Shown: positions 29,493 through 38,017, counted from the first letter of the stretch. The stretch is DNA of 47,800 bases from Pseudomonadota bacterium (GCA_018817425.1 JAHITX010000066.1:1-47800), one strand, 5' to 3'. The notes: a model not told the origin generated them from the sequence alone. A program made the numbers and translations.

Positions 29493-30773
29493 ATGTCTTC
29501 AATTTTTGCATTGGCTGACTGCAACAACTTTTATGTTTCCTGCGAACGTGTTTTCAACCCTAAGCTTGAGGGAAAGCCTGTTGTTGTGCTTTCCAACAAC
29601 GATGGTTGCATAGTGTCAAGGTCAAATGAAGCAAAAGCGCTCGGCATAAAAATGGCCGCCCCCATATTTGAGCTGTCCGGCATGATTAAAAGGCACGAAG
29701 TAAAGGTCTTTTCGTCCAATTATGCACTCTACGGCGACATGTCGCAGCGGGTTATGGAAACTCTTTCCGGGTTTGCAGAAGACATCGAAATCTATTCCAT
29801 TGATGAAGCTTTTCTTGATTTATCCGGGTTCAGTTATGAAAACCTAACCGAGTACGGGCAGAAGATCTGTTCTGCTGTAAAGCAATGGACAGGAATTCCC
29901 ATATCCATAGGTATAGCCAAAACAAAAACTCTTGCTAAACTTGCAAATAAAACTGCTAAAAAAACACCGGGAACAAAGGCAGTCATAGATCTTACTGTCT
30001 CCTCACGCGCAGAAAGTGCCCTTGCCGCAACAAAAGTATCGGACATCTGGGGTATAGGAAGCAGCTACTCTGAATTTCTTGAAAGAACAGGTATAAAAAA
30101 CGCCCTTCAGCTACGAGATGCAAATAGTCTCCTCACAAATCGGATAAAGCGCAAATTGGGAGTCTGGGGCACAAGGATAATACAGGAGCTGCAAGGGATT
30201 CCCTGTTATTCGATTGAAACCTGCCCTCCGCCCAAGAAGGGAATTACCGCTTCAAGAACCTTCAAGCATCCGATTGAAAACCTTTCGGCACTTAAAGAAG
30301 CAATTGCAACTTATATCTCCATTGGTGCTGAAAAACTGCGCATGGAAAAGTCGGTTACCTCTTCGCTTTCAGTTTTTTTGATGACAAACAGGTTTAAGGT
30401 TAAAGACTTTTATTATGACCTTAAAACAATAGAGCTCCCTGTTGCAACCAATGATACAGGAGAGCTTATAGGATATGCAAGCAAGGCTCTCGAAGAGATA
30501 TATAAAAAAGGCCGTATGTATAAAAAGGCGGGAATTATGTTCAAAGATTTGTTGCACGATACCCGTATTCAAATGGGGCTTTTTGATGTCAGAGACCGGA
30601 ATCGCTCGGAAAAACTGATGAAAGCTCTTGATACCGTAAACCTTAAAATGGGCTCAGACACCCTGGTTTATGCGGCAACAGGTCTTGCAAAAGCCAAACC
30701 CTGGCATACTGTTTTTGAAAAACGTTCTCCTTTTTATACGACAAACTGGAATCAAATCCCGGAAGTTTGGTAA
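29493..30773 (+). CDS. umuC: DNA polymerase V catalytic subunit UmuC
   Basis: A 426-aa Y-family translesion polymerase. [14 protein letters not shown] (metal Asp), the [10 protein letters not shown] fingers block and [13 protein letters not shown] (the catalytic acidic pair) are present, followed by helix-hairpin-helix and little-finger regions, ending in a normal UmuC tail ([13 protein letters not shown]). The last codon TGG and stop TAA touch the left edge of the 666-bp SRAP repeat (30773), so the repeat boundary is exactly at the end of this gene, but the protein appears complete. Confidence 0.95.
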   Translation: MSSIFALADCNNFYVSCERVFNPKLEGKPVVVLSNNDGCIVSRSNEAKALGIKMAAPIFELSGMIKRHEVKVFSSNYALYGDMSQRVMETLSGFAEDIEIYSIDEAFLDLSGFSYENLTEYGQKICSAVKQWTGIPISIGIAKTKTLAKLANKTAKKTPGTKAVIDLTVSSRAESALAATKVSDIWGIGSSYSEFLERTGIKNALQLRDANSLLTNRIKRKLGVWGTRIIQELQGIPCYSIETCPPPKKGITASRTFKHPIENLSALKEAIATYISIGAEKLRMEKSVTSSLSVFLMTNRFKVKDFYYDLKTIELPVATNDTGELIGYASKALEEIYKKGRMYKKAGIMFKDLLHDTRIQMGLFDVRDRNRSEKLMKALDTVNLKMGSDTLVYAATGLAKAKPWHTVFEKRSPFYTTNWNQIPEVW

Positions 30774-31438
30774 TATAACTATTGCTTCAGGTGAACCATT
30801 CGCATTTGCCGGGTTATGGAATACATGGAACAAAAATAAAGACGATGCAGAACCTGCTTACAAATCATGTACTATTATAACAACAACAGCAAGCAAATCA
30901 ATTAGTGAGCTTCATGATAGAATGCCTGTTATCCTTTCATCAAAATACCATGAACTGTGGTTAAATCCCGAAATACAATCTCCAAAAGATTTGGATGCGA
31001 TATTACATGATGGTATGACAAGCGAAATAAAATACTACCCGGTTTCAAAACAAGTAAACTTTGCTAAGAACAACAACCCTTCTTGTGTGGAGCCGGTAAC
31101 ACCGGATAATTTCATATAGAATATGTCCTGAAACTCCACCCGGTGTGATTTGAAATTTTACTAGTTCTAAAATTTTTTTAAATTGTTCCAGTATTTGGGA
31201 AGGAATAGCAAGCATATAATCTCCTTTTTCCAGATAGTTTGATAAATAACATGTCATCTGAAAGGTTTAAAACCTTATTATTGCAAAACTCTTGTCAATA
31301 GATTATATGTAGTTCAAATTTAAATCAAAATAAACCTTGGTCATTTTGTAATTGAACTTAAACATTATAGATTTATTTCTAAAACTTTGTGTTGATCATA
31401 CGAAATTACAAGATCACCGGGTCTGGTGAATAACTTGT
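30773..31438 (+). repeat. Direct repeat, copy A (3' part of SRAP gene plus downstream flank)
   Basis: This 666-bp segment matches 37026-37693 with roughly 7% mismatches and few indels. It covers the SRAP coding sequence from about residue 118 to the stop, then about 320 bp of non-coding flank ending in GGTGAATAACTTGTT. The left edge is the umuC stop codon; the right edge is the GTT at 31436-31438, after which the two copies diverge completely. A minus-strand frame of about 57 codons (ATG at 31215, MLAIPSQILEQF) is conserved in both copies. Confidence 0.9.
30774..31119 (+). pseudogene. 5'-truncated SRAP (HMCES/YedK-like) gene
   Basis: The sequence encodes the SRAP C-terminal half (ITIASGEPFAFAG through to the natural stop) but lacks the first 117 or so residues, including the catalytic Cys2, Asn32 and Glu105 seen in the intact copy at 36680-37372. 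Only the His of LHDRMP remains. There is no start codon or ribosome site of its own. It is a relic created with the direct repeat and should be inactive in abasic-site crosslinking. Confidence 0.85.
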
Positions 31439-31745
31439 TAGAGCCTGATAAATAAAGTCATGAGTTGCAATAAAATGTAAAATTTGAGACTTAATCTATC
31501 AGTCAATGTCAGACTAAGTCGAAACCTATCTGATAGCATTCGGCCACTTGCAGCAGTTCGCAGAAAGCACGAGTCCGCGATGTCACGAAGCCGGAAGTCG
31601 ATGTTCTTGGATCTTCATTTTATTGCTTGAATAGCTGCGAAAATGTTTCCAGGCCACCAAGCGACTTAGTGTATTGTTGAAAACTGTGCAAGTGCTCATA
31701 GATGCTACTAATGAAAACTAAAAAACCGAGTGTATTGATCAAAAT
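31439..31745. other. Non-coding stretch before the SMEK-NTPase operon
   Basis: No gene is seen in these 307 bases. The sequence becomes less AT-rich from about 31530, where the accessory operon's composition begins. A possible promoter (TTGAAA, 16 bases, TAGATG) lies about 60-30 bp before the NTPase ATG but is weak. No ribosome site precedes the ATG at 31746. Confidence 0.4.
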
Positions 31746-34403
31746 ATGACACGGCAAGAACTCCTACAACGATCAAGTACTCTTTTGGGGCGTTTTGCGC
31801 ACGAGGTGAAAGTCGCAAACGCCATGGGGTTATTCGACATAAACAAGGTCGCGGAGGACTTCTTTATCCCCATCTTCGCGATAGCTTTCAACTGCCCTGA
31901 TCTGTGCAACCAAAACCGCATCCAAATGAACTTCCCAGCCATTGATCTAGGATGCAAAACTAGCAGGACCTCTATCCAAATCACTTCTGACTCATCAAGC
32001 AGCAAAGTAGTTGAAACGTTGGAGAAATTTGAGTCTCACGGTCTTGGCAATGATTTTGACAGCCTCTACGTATATGTAATAACTGAGAGACAGAAATCTT
32101 ACACTTCCCAAAAGTTGACAGAAGCGGCGAACAGCCTGTCAATTGAGTTCGACCCCTCGAGCGACATTCTCGATTTTCAAGACTTGGCTAAAATGCTTGG
32201 TGAGCTCACTAATGAGCAACTCGAAAACATCAATGGCCATCTCGAAGTAGAGTTCAAAAAGACAGATGCAACTCTTCAATTTCGAAGCAATTTGGACGCG
32301 TTCCTTGCCGTTAGCCAACAAAAGATAGAGGATGAGAAGCGAACCAAGAAATATATTCCCTCGGTCTTTGTGGAGACTTCAGAAACGAAAGAGGAGATGC
32401 GGTATTTCGCAAATCCTATGTTCTTCTACAGAAAAATCGATGATGATCTACTGCGAATTGACCTATCCCATTTCAATGAGCTGCTATGCATGGCTAAAAT
32501 CAAACCCGTTGCAGACAATCTGCGCGAAATCAACACGTTGGAGGCTCCAAATAGCCTTTCTAAACTTCGGGCACGTCTGGTTCAACAAAGCACTGCGCTT
32601 GAAGCTATTCAAGAGCATGTTTCTCCGTTCTCTTGGTATGGTGACAGTGCTAAGCGGTTTAAACCTACCGACTACTTAACCGGCTACTGGAAAGTGTTTC
32701 AATATAACATCGAATCAAACGGAAGCGGAGTGTTCAATTCGCTTGAGAGGGTCTCCAAGAAAATTGGAATTGCACAAGCCAAGATATTTTTAGTTACTGG
32801 CATGGCGGGGCAGGGAAAAACAAACTTCATCTGCGACTTGATCGAAAATCAATTTAGGACATTTGAGGTTCCCACAATCTTCATCCCTGCTCGGTCATTG
32901 AACGATTACTCAGGTCCCAATCGAATTCTGTCGTATATCAAAAACAATCGGTTTGCTCCAGATGTCCCAAACATCCACGATCTTTTCACATTGCTTAACA
33001 ATGTTGCCGAAGAGTGCCAAAAGCCGTTTGTAATAGCCATCGACGGAATAAACGAAGTTGGCGACCTTAATGGGTTTGTCACCGAGCTCCGAGTTTTCCT
33101 TGAAGCCTTGTGCCAGTATGACTTCGTAAAGATCGTATTAACCTGTCGGACCGAATTTTTTGATCATAAATTCGCAGGGGTATTCGAACCTCAATTCTCC
33201 GATCATTTGTATCGTGTGAAAGACCTTCGCAGCGAGATGTCGGACGACAACAAATCACGGCTACTAAGCGCTTACCTTCGTCATTTTCAAATTAAAGTTA
33301 GTCTTTCCAGGCATGCAACGGAGTTCTTGAAAAACGATTTAATCTTACTGCGGATTTTTTGTGAGATCAATGAAGGCAAAAATATTGGATATGTGCCAGA
33401 TATTTATAAGGGTGATATATTCGAGGAATATCTGACCATGAAGATCAACGAGTTTCCGACTTCTTCAAGACAGAACGCGTTACGCTCCCTATACAAAATT
33501 TGTTCTCGAATGCTGAACGAAGAAAATTTCTCGCAGATATCCGTTGAAGGTTTTGATGACTCCGAGCTAAAAATTATTGAACGTTTGATAGGAGAGGATA
33601 TCATTCTTCGGAGGGAAGTCCCGTCTACCGGGCTTGCGTCGCTGGGCGCTGAAAATGTCTCATTCACATATGACGAACTGCGAGATTTCTTGCTTGCTTA
33701 CTATACCGTCGTGGAGCTGTCAGGGTCGCATCTAATACAGGTGAAAGACATTTTTGAGAAAATACCCGAATGGCCCATCTATGAAGGGTTTTTTCGGTAT
33801 ACCTATGTTCTGGCACGCAAACAAAGCAACGACACAGTTTTAGCCGTTTGCGAGGCTTCTGATGACTTTCGAAAGCATTATCTGAACAATCTGTCTCTTT
33901 TGTCAGCAGACATTCAAACAACCGAAGACGTGGAACGACTTAAGACTATCTTGAAAGACAGAGAAGCGGAGCGTGATATCCCGCAAGTTGCTTGGTTCCT
34001 ATTCAGGAAAAGAGAGGAATCGGATCATTTAAATATTCGAATTTTGCTCGATCATGTTAGCGGCTTAGATGATGAAGAATCTGAGCTGTTCTTTAGAGCG
34101 ATGTTTTCCAGTTCTTCCAATTTTGGAGACAGTAATTGGAGGGATGGGGTTAGCGATCTACTCAATAGCTTTAAGGACCTAAGCGAAGATCAAAAGCTTG
34201 GATTGGGAGTTCCGGCGTTAGCACTTGTACTGTATTTTGCACCATATGCTCGTTGGGATGAAAAGGAGGCCACGCTAGACTTCTTCGAAAAGTTTCAGCT
34301 TACGCAGGAAGTTAGCGGCGCTATTGAAGCCTGCAAAAATGCGGTATCTGTGAAAGTGCAGAGCTGCTTGAAAGAAATAGCAGAAGAGCGGGAGGCACAA
34401 TGA
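31746..34403 (+). CDS. SMEK-domain STAND-type NTPase
   Basis: An 885-aa protein. Residues 1 to about 170 resemble the SMEK N-terminal domain: AIDLG at 65-69, an IQIT strand at 77-80, then SSSSKVVETLEKF and a YVYVITERQKS strand. That layout, Asp then beta-strand with Gln, recalls PD-(D/E)xK-like or related sensor folds, but nuclease activity is not shown. A central P-loop ATPase follows: Walker A GMAGQGKT at 352-359, Walker B IDGINE at 432-437, and a sensor-like LTCRTEFFD. This is the STAND/NACHT pattern. The C-terminal 350 residues are helical, a likely ligand-sensing part. Similar architectures occur in anti-phage proteins. It overlaps the next gene by 4 bp. Codon use is less AT-rich than in the housekeeping genes, suggesting transfer. 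Confidence 0.82.
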   Translation: MTRQELLQRSSTLLGRFAHEVKVANAMGLFDINKVAEDFFIPIFAIAFNCPDLCNQNRIQMNFPAIDLGCKTSRTSIQITSDSSSSKVVETLEKFESHGLGNDFDSLYVYVITERQKSYTSQKLTEAANSLSIEFDPSSDILDFQDLAKMLGELTNEQLENINGHLEVEFKKTDATLQFRSNLDAFLAVSQQKIEDEKRTKKYIPSVFVETSETKEEMRYFANPMFFYRKIDDDLLRIDLSHFNELLCMAKIKPVADNLREINTLEAPNSLSKLRARLVQQSTALEAIQEHVSPFSWYGDSAKRFKPTDYLTGYWKVFQYNIESNGSGVFNSLERVSKKIGIAQAKIFLVTGMAGQGKTNFICDLIENQFRTFEVPTIFIPARSLNDYSGPNRILSYIKNNRFAPDVPNIHDLFTLLNNVAEECQKPFVIAIDGINEVGDLNGFVTELRVFLEALCQYDFVKIVLTCRTEFFDHKFAGVFEPQFSDHLYRVKDLRSEMSDDNKSRLLSAYLRHFQIKVSLSRHATEFLKNDLILLRIFCEINEGKNIGYVPDIYKGDIFEEYLTMKINEFPTSSRQNALRSLYKICSRMLNEENFSQISVEGFDDSELKIIERLIGEDIILRREVPSTGLASLGAENVSFTYDELRDFLLAYYTVVELSGSHLIQVKDIFEKIPEWPIYEGFFRYTYVLARKQSNDTVLAVCEASDDFRKHYLNNLSLLSADIQTTEDVERLKTILKDREAERDIPQVAWFLFRKREESDHLNIRILLDHVSGLDDEESELFFRAMFSSSSNFGDSNWRDGVSDLLNSFKDLSEDQKLGLGVPALALVLYFAPYARWDEKEATLDFFEKFQLTQEVSGAIEACKNAVSVKVQSCLKEIAEEREAQ

Positions 34404-34777
34404 GAGATGAGGTCAAATTGGTTCTCCCAACTTCATGGGAACCCGATCGGAATGAGTTTCTCACAGCATTGGGGGTATCTCATGGAGGTCTTGGCGAGCA
34501 GTTTTTTGGAACCGTCTACGACGCACTGTTTATCGCATCCATTGAAGTCAAAGGTGAGTTCAAAAAGTATTATTCCGTCGAGTATGCTACCTTGGCGGAG
34601 TATTTGGAAATTCGGTATGGGAAATCTTTAAGCGAAGAGGATTTGGAAGCAGATCGAGTGTTCTTGGTAACTTGGTTGCCACAGGTCATCGACGACATAT
34701 ACGAGGATAACAAGCTAAACACCATACTGGAATGCATTAAAAAGATAGAAGAGGCGCAGAATGAAGATCAAATTTGA
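34400..34777 (+). CDS. Unknown 125-aa protein in the SMEK-NTPase operon
   Basis: An acidic protein with no signal peptide or membrane segment. Predicted helices dominate (SEEDLEADRVFLVTWLP, NTILECIKKIEEAQ), with one beta-rich patch (ALFIASIEVKGEFKKYYSVEY). I do not recognise the family. The ATG overlaps the NTPase stop (ATGA) and has a strong GGGAGG ribosome site, so it is translated with the NTPase. It overlaps the next gene by 17 bp. Tight coupling suggests a subunit or regulator of the NTPase, which is an inference. Confidence 0.75.
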   Translation: MRDEVKLVLPTSWEPDRNEFLTALGVSHGGLGEQFFGTVYDALFIASIEVKGEFKKYYSVEYATLAEYLEIRYGKSLSEEDLEADRVFLVTWLPQVIDDIYEDNKLNTILECIKKIEEAQNEDQI

Positions 34778-35162
34778 CTTCGTTACGAACAGCTCATCTA
34801 CGTCGTTTGTATACATCTCAGACGAAGAGTTGAGCGAAGAGCTTTTTCTCGAAGCTGCCGGAGTGGACGGAGATGGCCCTGTTGGAGATTTGTTTCGTCA
34901 GATGCACTCCGAGATCAGCACCGCGCTTCGGCACCACGGAAAACAAATCACGACAAAAGAGGCCGCGGACAGCCTTGCTGGATCACATGAGTTCACACCG
35001 GAGGTTGTCGAGAAGATAAAAGAGGCGATTGAACAGGGAAAAAACGTCGTCACATCAACGCTGAGCAGCGATGGCCCTCTTGCGGAATCGCTTCTGTGCA
35101 TGGCTATGTTTGAGATCGAGTCAGACCGCTTCTACATCAACGCCTACAACAATTATTGGTAG
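34761..35162 (+). CDS. 133-aa protein with N-terminal DFVTNSSSTSF motif
   Basis: The protein begins MKIKFDFVTNSSSTSFVYIS. From memory, a near-identical head (K-DFVTNSSSxSF) occurs on many otherwise unrelated bacterial proteins of unknown function; I cannot check this here. The middle part is acidic and helical, and the C-terminus is aromatic (DRFYINAYNNYW). An AGAGGCG ribosome site precedes the ATG. It ends 4 bp before the radical-SAM gene, so it is a natural substrate candidate: the Y-I-N and Y-N-N triplets resemble the aromatic-x-Asn sites cyclised by some radical-SAM peptide enzymes. It is longer than typical peptide precursors, so the substrate role is speculative. Confidence 0.7.
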   Translation: MKIKFDFVTNSSSTSFVYISDEELSEELFLEAAGVDGDGPVGDLFRQMHSEISTALRHHGKQITTKEAADSLAGSHEFTPEVVEKIKEAIEQGKNVVTSTLSSDGPLAESLLCMAMFEIESDRFYINAYNNYW

Positions 35163-35166
35163 TTTA

Positions 35167-36201
35167 GTGCTAAAAGCCATCCGCTACAAGAACTTGGGTT
35201 ATACGTCGTTTTTCAATCCAGATACGGGTTTCTTTGCCCGGGTTCCGGATAAGGGGGTGAAAGACCCGTTCTGGTCACCACACGGGCCGGAGCTAATGGA
35301 TATTTCAATCACGAATTGGTGCGATAAAGGATGCTCATTTTGCTACAAATCCTCGACTAGACGTGGTGAACACATGGCGCTGTATGACTACAAAGGTGTG
35401 ATTGATCAGGCAGCAGATATGGGGACGTTTCAAGTAGCGTTGGGGGGAGGCAATCCTAACCAACATCCAGACTTCGTTGAAATCCTTGAGTACACAGCTT
35501 CCAAAGGAGTAGTTCCGAACTACACTACGAACGGTCGTGGCCTGAGTGATGAAATACTCGATACCACGCGCAAGCATTGCGGTGCTGTCGCTATCTCTGC
35601 ATACCCACCGTACGATGAAACTTCTAATACAATCAAGAAACTTATCCACAACGGTATCAAGACCAACGTTCATTTCATATTGGACGCCGTCAGCATCGGC
35701 ACTGCAATAGACTGGCTCAATGAGCCACCCAAATTCCTGAGGGGCATTAACGCCATTGTCTTTCTGAACTACAAACCTTCTGGTCGAAAAGTGTTTGAGA
35801 AGAAGCTATTGCGACATAGTACAAGTCTGGACGAGTTTTTTAGATTAGCTACCTCACCTCAGAGGAAATTGAAGGTTGGTTTTGACGCATGTTGCGTGAG
35901 CGGAGTGTTTGCACGCACGAATATCAACACTTCAATGGTTGACGCTTGCGACGCAGGTAGATTCTCGATGTACGTGTCGGAGGATCTGAAGGTATATCCC
36001 TGTTCTTTCCAGAGTGGTTTGGCGGAAGGCGATCTGTTGGACAACGAGACAACACTCCTGGACATTTGGATAAAGTCTCGAAACATGGAAGCGTTTCGAA
36101 GTTACTTCAGCTCGGATCGCTGTGGGGCGTGCAGCCACCGTTCGGCTTGCATGAATGGTTGTCCGTTATTTGATGAGCTTGTCGTTTGCGGAAACCGATG
36201 A
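35167..36201 (+). CDS. Radical SAM enzyme with SPASM-like C-terminus
   Basis: A 344-aa enzyme. The SAM cluster motif is CDKGCSFC with Cys52, Cys56 and Cys59, followed by the SAM-contacting GGGNPNQHP. The C-terminal third carries further cysteines: FDACCVSG, VDACDAGRFSMYVSEDLKVYPC, then CGACSHRSACMNGC and a final Cys, which fits a SPASM/twitch domain holding one or two auxiliary Fe-S clusters. Such enzymes usually modify peptides or proteins. The frame is open upstream, but those codons overlap the previous gene; GTG at 35167 begins 4 bp after its stop and is preferred, though its ribosome site is weak. The substrate is unknown; the preceding 133-aa protein is the first candidate. Confidence 0.85.
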   Translation: MLKAIRYKNLGYTSFFNPDTGFFARVPDKGVKDPFWSPHGPELMDISITNWCDKGCSFCYKSSTRRGEHMALYDYKGVIDQAADMGTFQVALGGGNPNQHPDFVEILEYTASKGVVPNYTTNGRGLSDEILDTTRKHCGAVAISAYPPYDETSNTIKKLIHNGIKTNVHFILDAVSIGTAIDWLNEPPKFLRGINAIVFLNYKPSGRKVFEKKLLRHSTSLDEFFRLATSPQRKLKVGFDACCVSGVFARTNINTSMVDACDAGRFSMYVSEDLKVYPCSFQSGLAEGDLLDNETTLLDIWIKSRNMEAFRSYFSSDRCGACSHRSACMNGCPLFDELVVCGNR

Positions 36202-36308
36202 AATTCTTTCCGACATTCAAACCGCGCTGGAGACTATGTCGAAATAAATCTGACAAATCCGCAAGAAGCTGTCGTGTTGAGAGTGCACATAATAGGTCTA
36301 TTGTATAA
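36198..36308 (+). CDS. Possible 36-aa basic peptide at the end of the radical-SAM operon
   Basis: An ATG overlaps the radical-SAM stop codon (ATGA) and opens a 36-codon frame that is Arg- and Lys-rich with two cysteines (starting MKFFPTFKPRWR). The 4-bp overlap matches the coupling used elsewhere in this operon. There is no independent ribosome site, and the frame stops one base before the RAYT element begins, so it may be truncated by that insertion or be accidental. Confidence 0.2.
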   Translation: MKFFPTFKPRWRLCRNKSDKSARSCRVESAHNRSIV

Positions 36309-36658
36309 GGGTAGTATTAGGGACATTCTAAACTATTAAATTTGATTAATGCTGGCTGATATGTTAATTGAGTTTTATGCCAAGAAAATCACGAATAGAT
36401 GCTCCGGGAGCGATGCATCATATAATTGTCAGGGGAATTGACAGGCAGAAAATATTTAAAAATAATGAAGACCGGGATCATTTTCTAAGCCGTCTGGGTA
36501 TTATCCTTAACAGAAACGAAAACAGATTGCTATGCATGGGCTCTTATCCCCAACCATTGTTAGCAAATCTGTAATACGTGGCGAGAAACTCGCAAAGGCA
36601 AATAAATATTTGCTTTTTGATAAATAAGTTTATAAGTGTAATATGTCCCCTATCTTCC
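36309..36658 (+). mobile_element. RAYT element, copy 1 (deleted)
   Basis: It begins with GGGTAGTATTAGGGACATTC and ends near GTCCCCTATCTTCC. These termini are shared with the near-complete copy at 40564-41671 and the deleted copy at 44441-44886. The ends are weakly inverted relative to each other (GGTAGTATTAGGGACA versus GGAAGATAGGGGACA). About 760 bp of the transposase gene are missing. The right end lies 21 bp before the SRAP start codon. Confidence 0.75.
36377..36627 (+). pseudogene. Y1 (REP-associated) transposase remnant, copy 1
   Basis: It encodes the N-terminus of the RAYT transposase (MPRKSRIDAPGAMHHIIVRG) to about residue 50. A single-base insertion in CTTAACAG (the near-complete copy has CTGACAG) then shifts the frame. 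Next, an internal deletion joins the CCAACCATT region to the last 60 bp of the gene. The catalytic HFH and Tyr are lost from the reading frame. It cannot be active. Confidence 0.85.
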
Positions 36659-36679
36659 CCCTATTTAAGATAAAACTAT

Positions 36680-37372
36680 ATGTGTGGAAGATTCGCCCAA
36701 TTCAGTCCTTTAAAAATACTTAAGCAGAAATTTCAAATTGATTCTGTTACATGTGAATTTGCGCCCAATTACAATGTTGCCCCTTCTCAGGAAGTACTTG
36801 CAATAGTAAAACAGGAGAATGAAAATAATCTGGAAAAGCTACATTGGGGATTGGTACCAATTTGGGCAAAGGACATTTCAACCGGTTTTCACATGATAAA
36901 TGCAAGAATTGAAACCATTTCAACCAAACCCGCTTTCAAAGATGCGCTAAAAAAACACAGGTGCCTGATTATTGCAGACGGTTTTTATGAATGGAAAGGA
37001 GAAAAAGGCCGGAAACAGCCATATTATATAACTATTGCTTCAGGTGAACCATTTGTATTTGCCGGGTTATGGAATACATGGAACAAAAATAAGGACGATG
37101 CAGGACCTGCTTACAAGTCATGTACTATTATAACGACAGCAGCAAGCAAATCAATTAGTGAGCTTCATGATAGAATGCCTGTTATCCTTTCATCAAAATA
37201 CCATGAATTGTGGTTAAATCCCGAAATACAATCTCCAAAAGATTTGGATGCTATATTACATGATGGTATGACAAACGAAATGAAATACTACCCGGTTTCA
37301 AAACAAGTAAACTTTGCTAAGAACAACAACCCTTCTTGTGTGGAGCCGATAACACCGGATAATTTCATATAG
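36680..37372 (+). CDS. SRAP-domain abasic-site protein (HMCES/YedK family)
   Basis: A 230-aa protein that crosslinks through its N-terminal Cys to abasic sites in single-stranded DNA, shielding them. After Met removal Cys2 (MCGRFAQF) is the nucleophile; Asn32 (NYNVAPSQ), Glu105 (DGFYEW) and His164 (LHDRMP) complete the active site. All are intact. No clear ribosome site precedes the ATG, which lies 21 bp after a RAYT element. Its 3' half is duplicated behind umuC (30773-31438). Its link to umuDC makes sense as a DNA-damage function. Confidence 0.94.
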   Translation: MCGRFAQFSPLKILKQKFQIDSVTCEFAPNYNVAPSQEVLAIVKQENENNLEKLHWGLVPIWAKDISTGFHMINARIETISTKPAFKDALKKHRCLIIADGFYEWKGEKGRKQPYYITIASGEPFVFAGLWNTWNKNKDDAGPAYKSCTIITTAASKSISELHDRMPVILSSKYHELWLNPEIQSPKDLDAILHDGMTNEMKYYPVSKQVNFAKNNNPSCVEPITPDNFI

Positions 37373-37693
37373 AATATGTCCTGAAACTCCACCCGGTGTG
37401 ACTGAAGATTTTACTAGTTCTAAAATTTCTTTAAATTGTTCCAGTATTTTGGAAGGGATAGCAAGCATATATTCTTCTCTTTCCGGATAGTTTGATACAA
37501 TAACATGATATCTGGAAAGTTAAAAAATATATTATTGTAAAATTCTTGTCAGTAGATTATATGTAGTTCAAATTTAAATCAAAATAACCCTTGATCATTT
37601 TGCAATTGAACTTAAACATTATAGATTTATTTCTAACACTTTGTGTTGATCATACGAAATTACAAGATCACCGGGTCTGGTGAATAACTTGTT
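37026..37693 (+). repeat. Direct repeat, copy B (inside and after the intact SRAP gene)
   Basis: A 668-bp segment matching 30773-31438. The copy lies in the context of an intact SRAP gene, so it is probably the parent. The right edge is the GTT at 37691-37693; beyond it the sequence differs from copy A. Its minus strand holds the conserved short frame starting at ATG 37468 (MLAIPSKILEQF) with a purine-rich ribosome site (AAAGAGAAG). Confidence 0.9.
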
Positions 37694-37792
37694 CGCCATC
37701 AATCGCGAATTGTGTCACAATACGCAATTATGTGTTGCATAATGCAATCAATTATGATACCTTTGCGTAAAAATCTTTTATGAGGGGGAAAA
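37373..37792. promoter_or_regulatory. Non-coding region after SRAP with operator-like palindromes for the TA pair
   Basis: The first 320 bp belong to direct repeat B. From 37694 the sequence is unique and contains two palindromes: TTGTGTCACAA (37710-37720) and TTGCATAATGCAA (37735-37747), plus CAATTATG repeated on both sides of the second. These are likely autoregulatory operator sites of the antitoxin that starts at 37793. The antitoxin ATG has a GAGGGGG ribosome site. Confidence 0.5.
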
Positions 37793-38011
37793 ATGACAAC
37801 CGCAGTGAGAATTACCGACGAATTGGCACGAGACGCAAAAATTTTTAGCAAAATCGATAAGCGTTCATTAACCGGTCAAATTGAACATTGGGCACGAATT
37901 GGGAAGTGTGCCGAGGAAAATCCAGATTTAACTTACAGTCTAATTAAAGATATTTTTATAGGTCTATCAGAGCTGGAACACGGTGAATCATCGGAGTACA
38001 AATTCGGATAA
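37793..38011 (+). CDS. ParD-like antitoxin
   Basis: A 72-aa protein beginning MTTAVRITDELARDAKIFSK, with a short beta-strand then helices, as in ParD-like ribbon-helix-helix antitoxins (the family often described as ParD-like). It is expected to bind the toxin encoded directly downstream and repress its own promoter at the palindromes before it. The spacing to the toxin is 6 bp. The pair forms the only genes of an attC-bounded unit (about 37692-38386). Confidence 0.8.
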   Translation: MTTAVRITDELARDAKIFSKIDKRSLTGQIEHWARIGKCAEENPDLTYSLIKDIFIGLSELEHGESSEYKFG

Positions 38012-38017
38012 TTGCCA

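Noticed and set aside
31045-31215. Minus-strand frame MLAIPSQILEQF as a real gene
   Set aside because: It runs antisense through the SRAP end and stops after about 57 codons. Kept only as a possible integrase-start remnant in the integron finding.
35071-35166. Upstream in-frame start for the radical-SAM gene (ATG 35071)
   Set aside because: It would overlap the preceding gene by 92 bp and add a Cys- and Thr-rich segment with no family resemblance.
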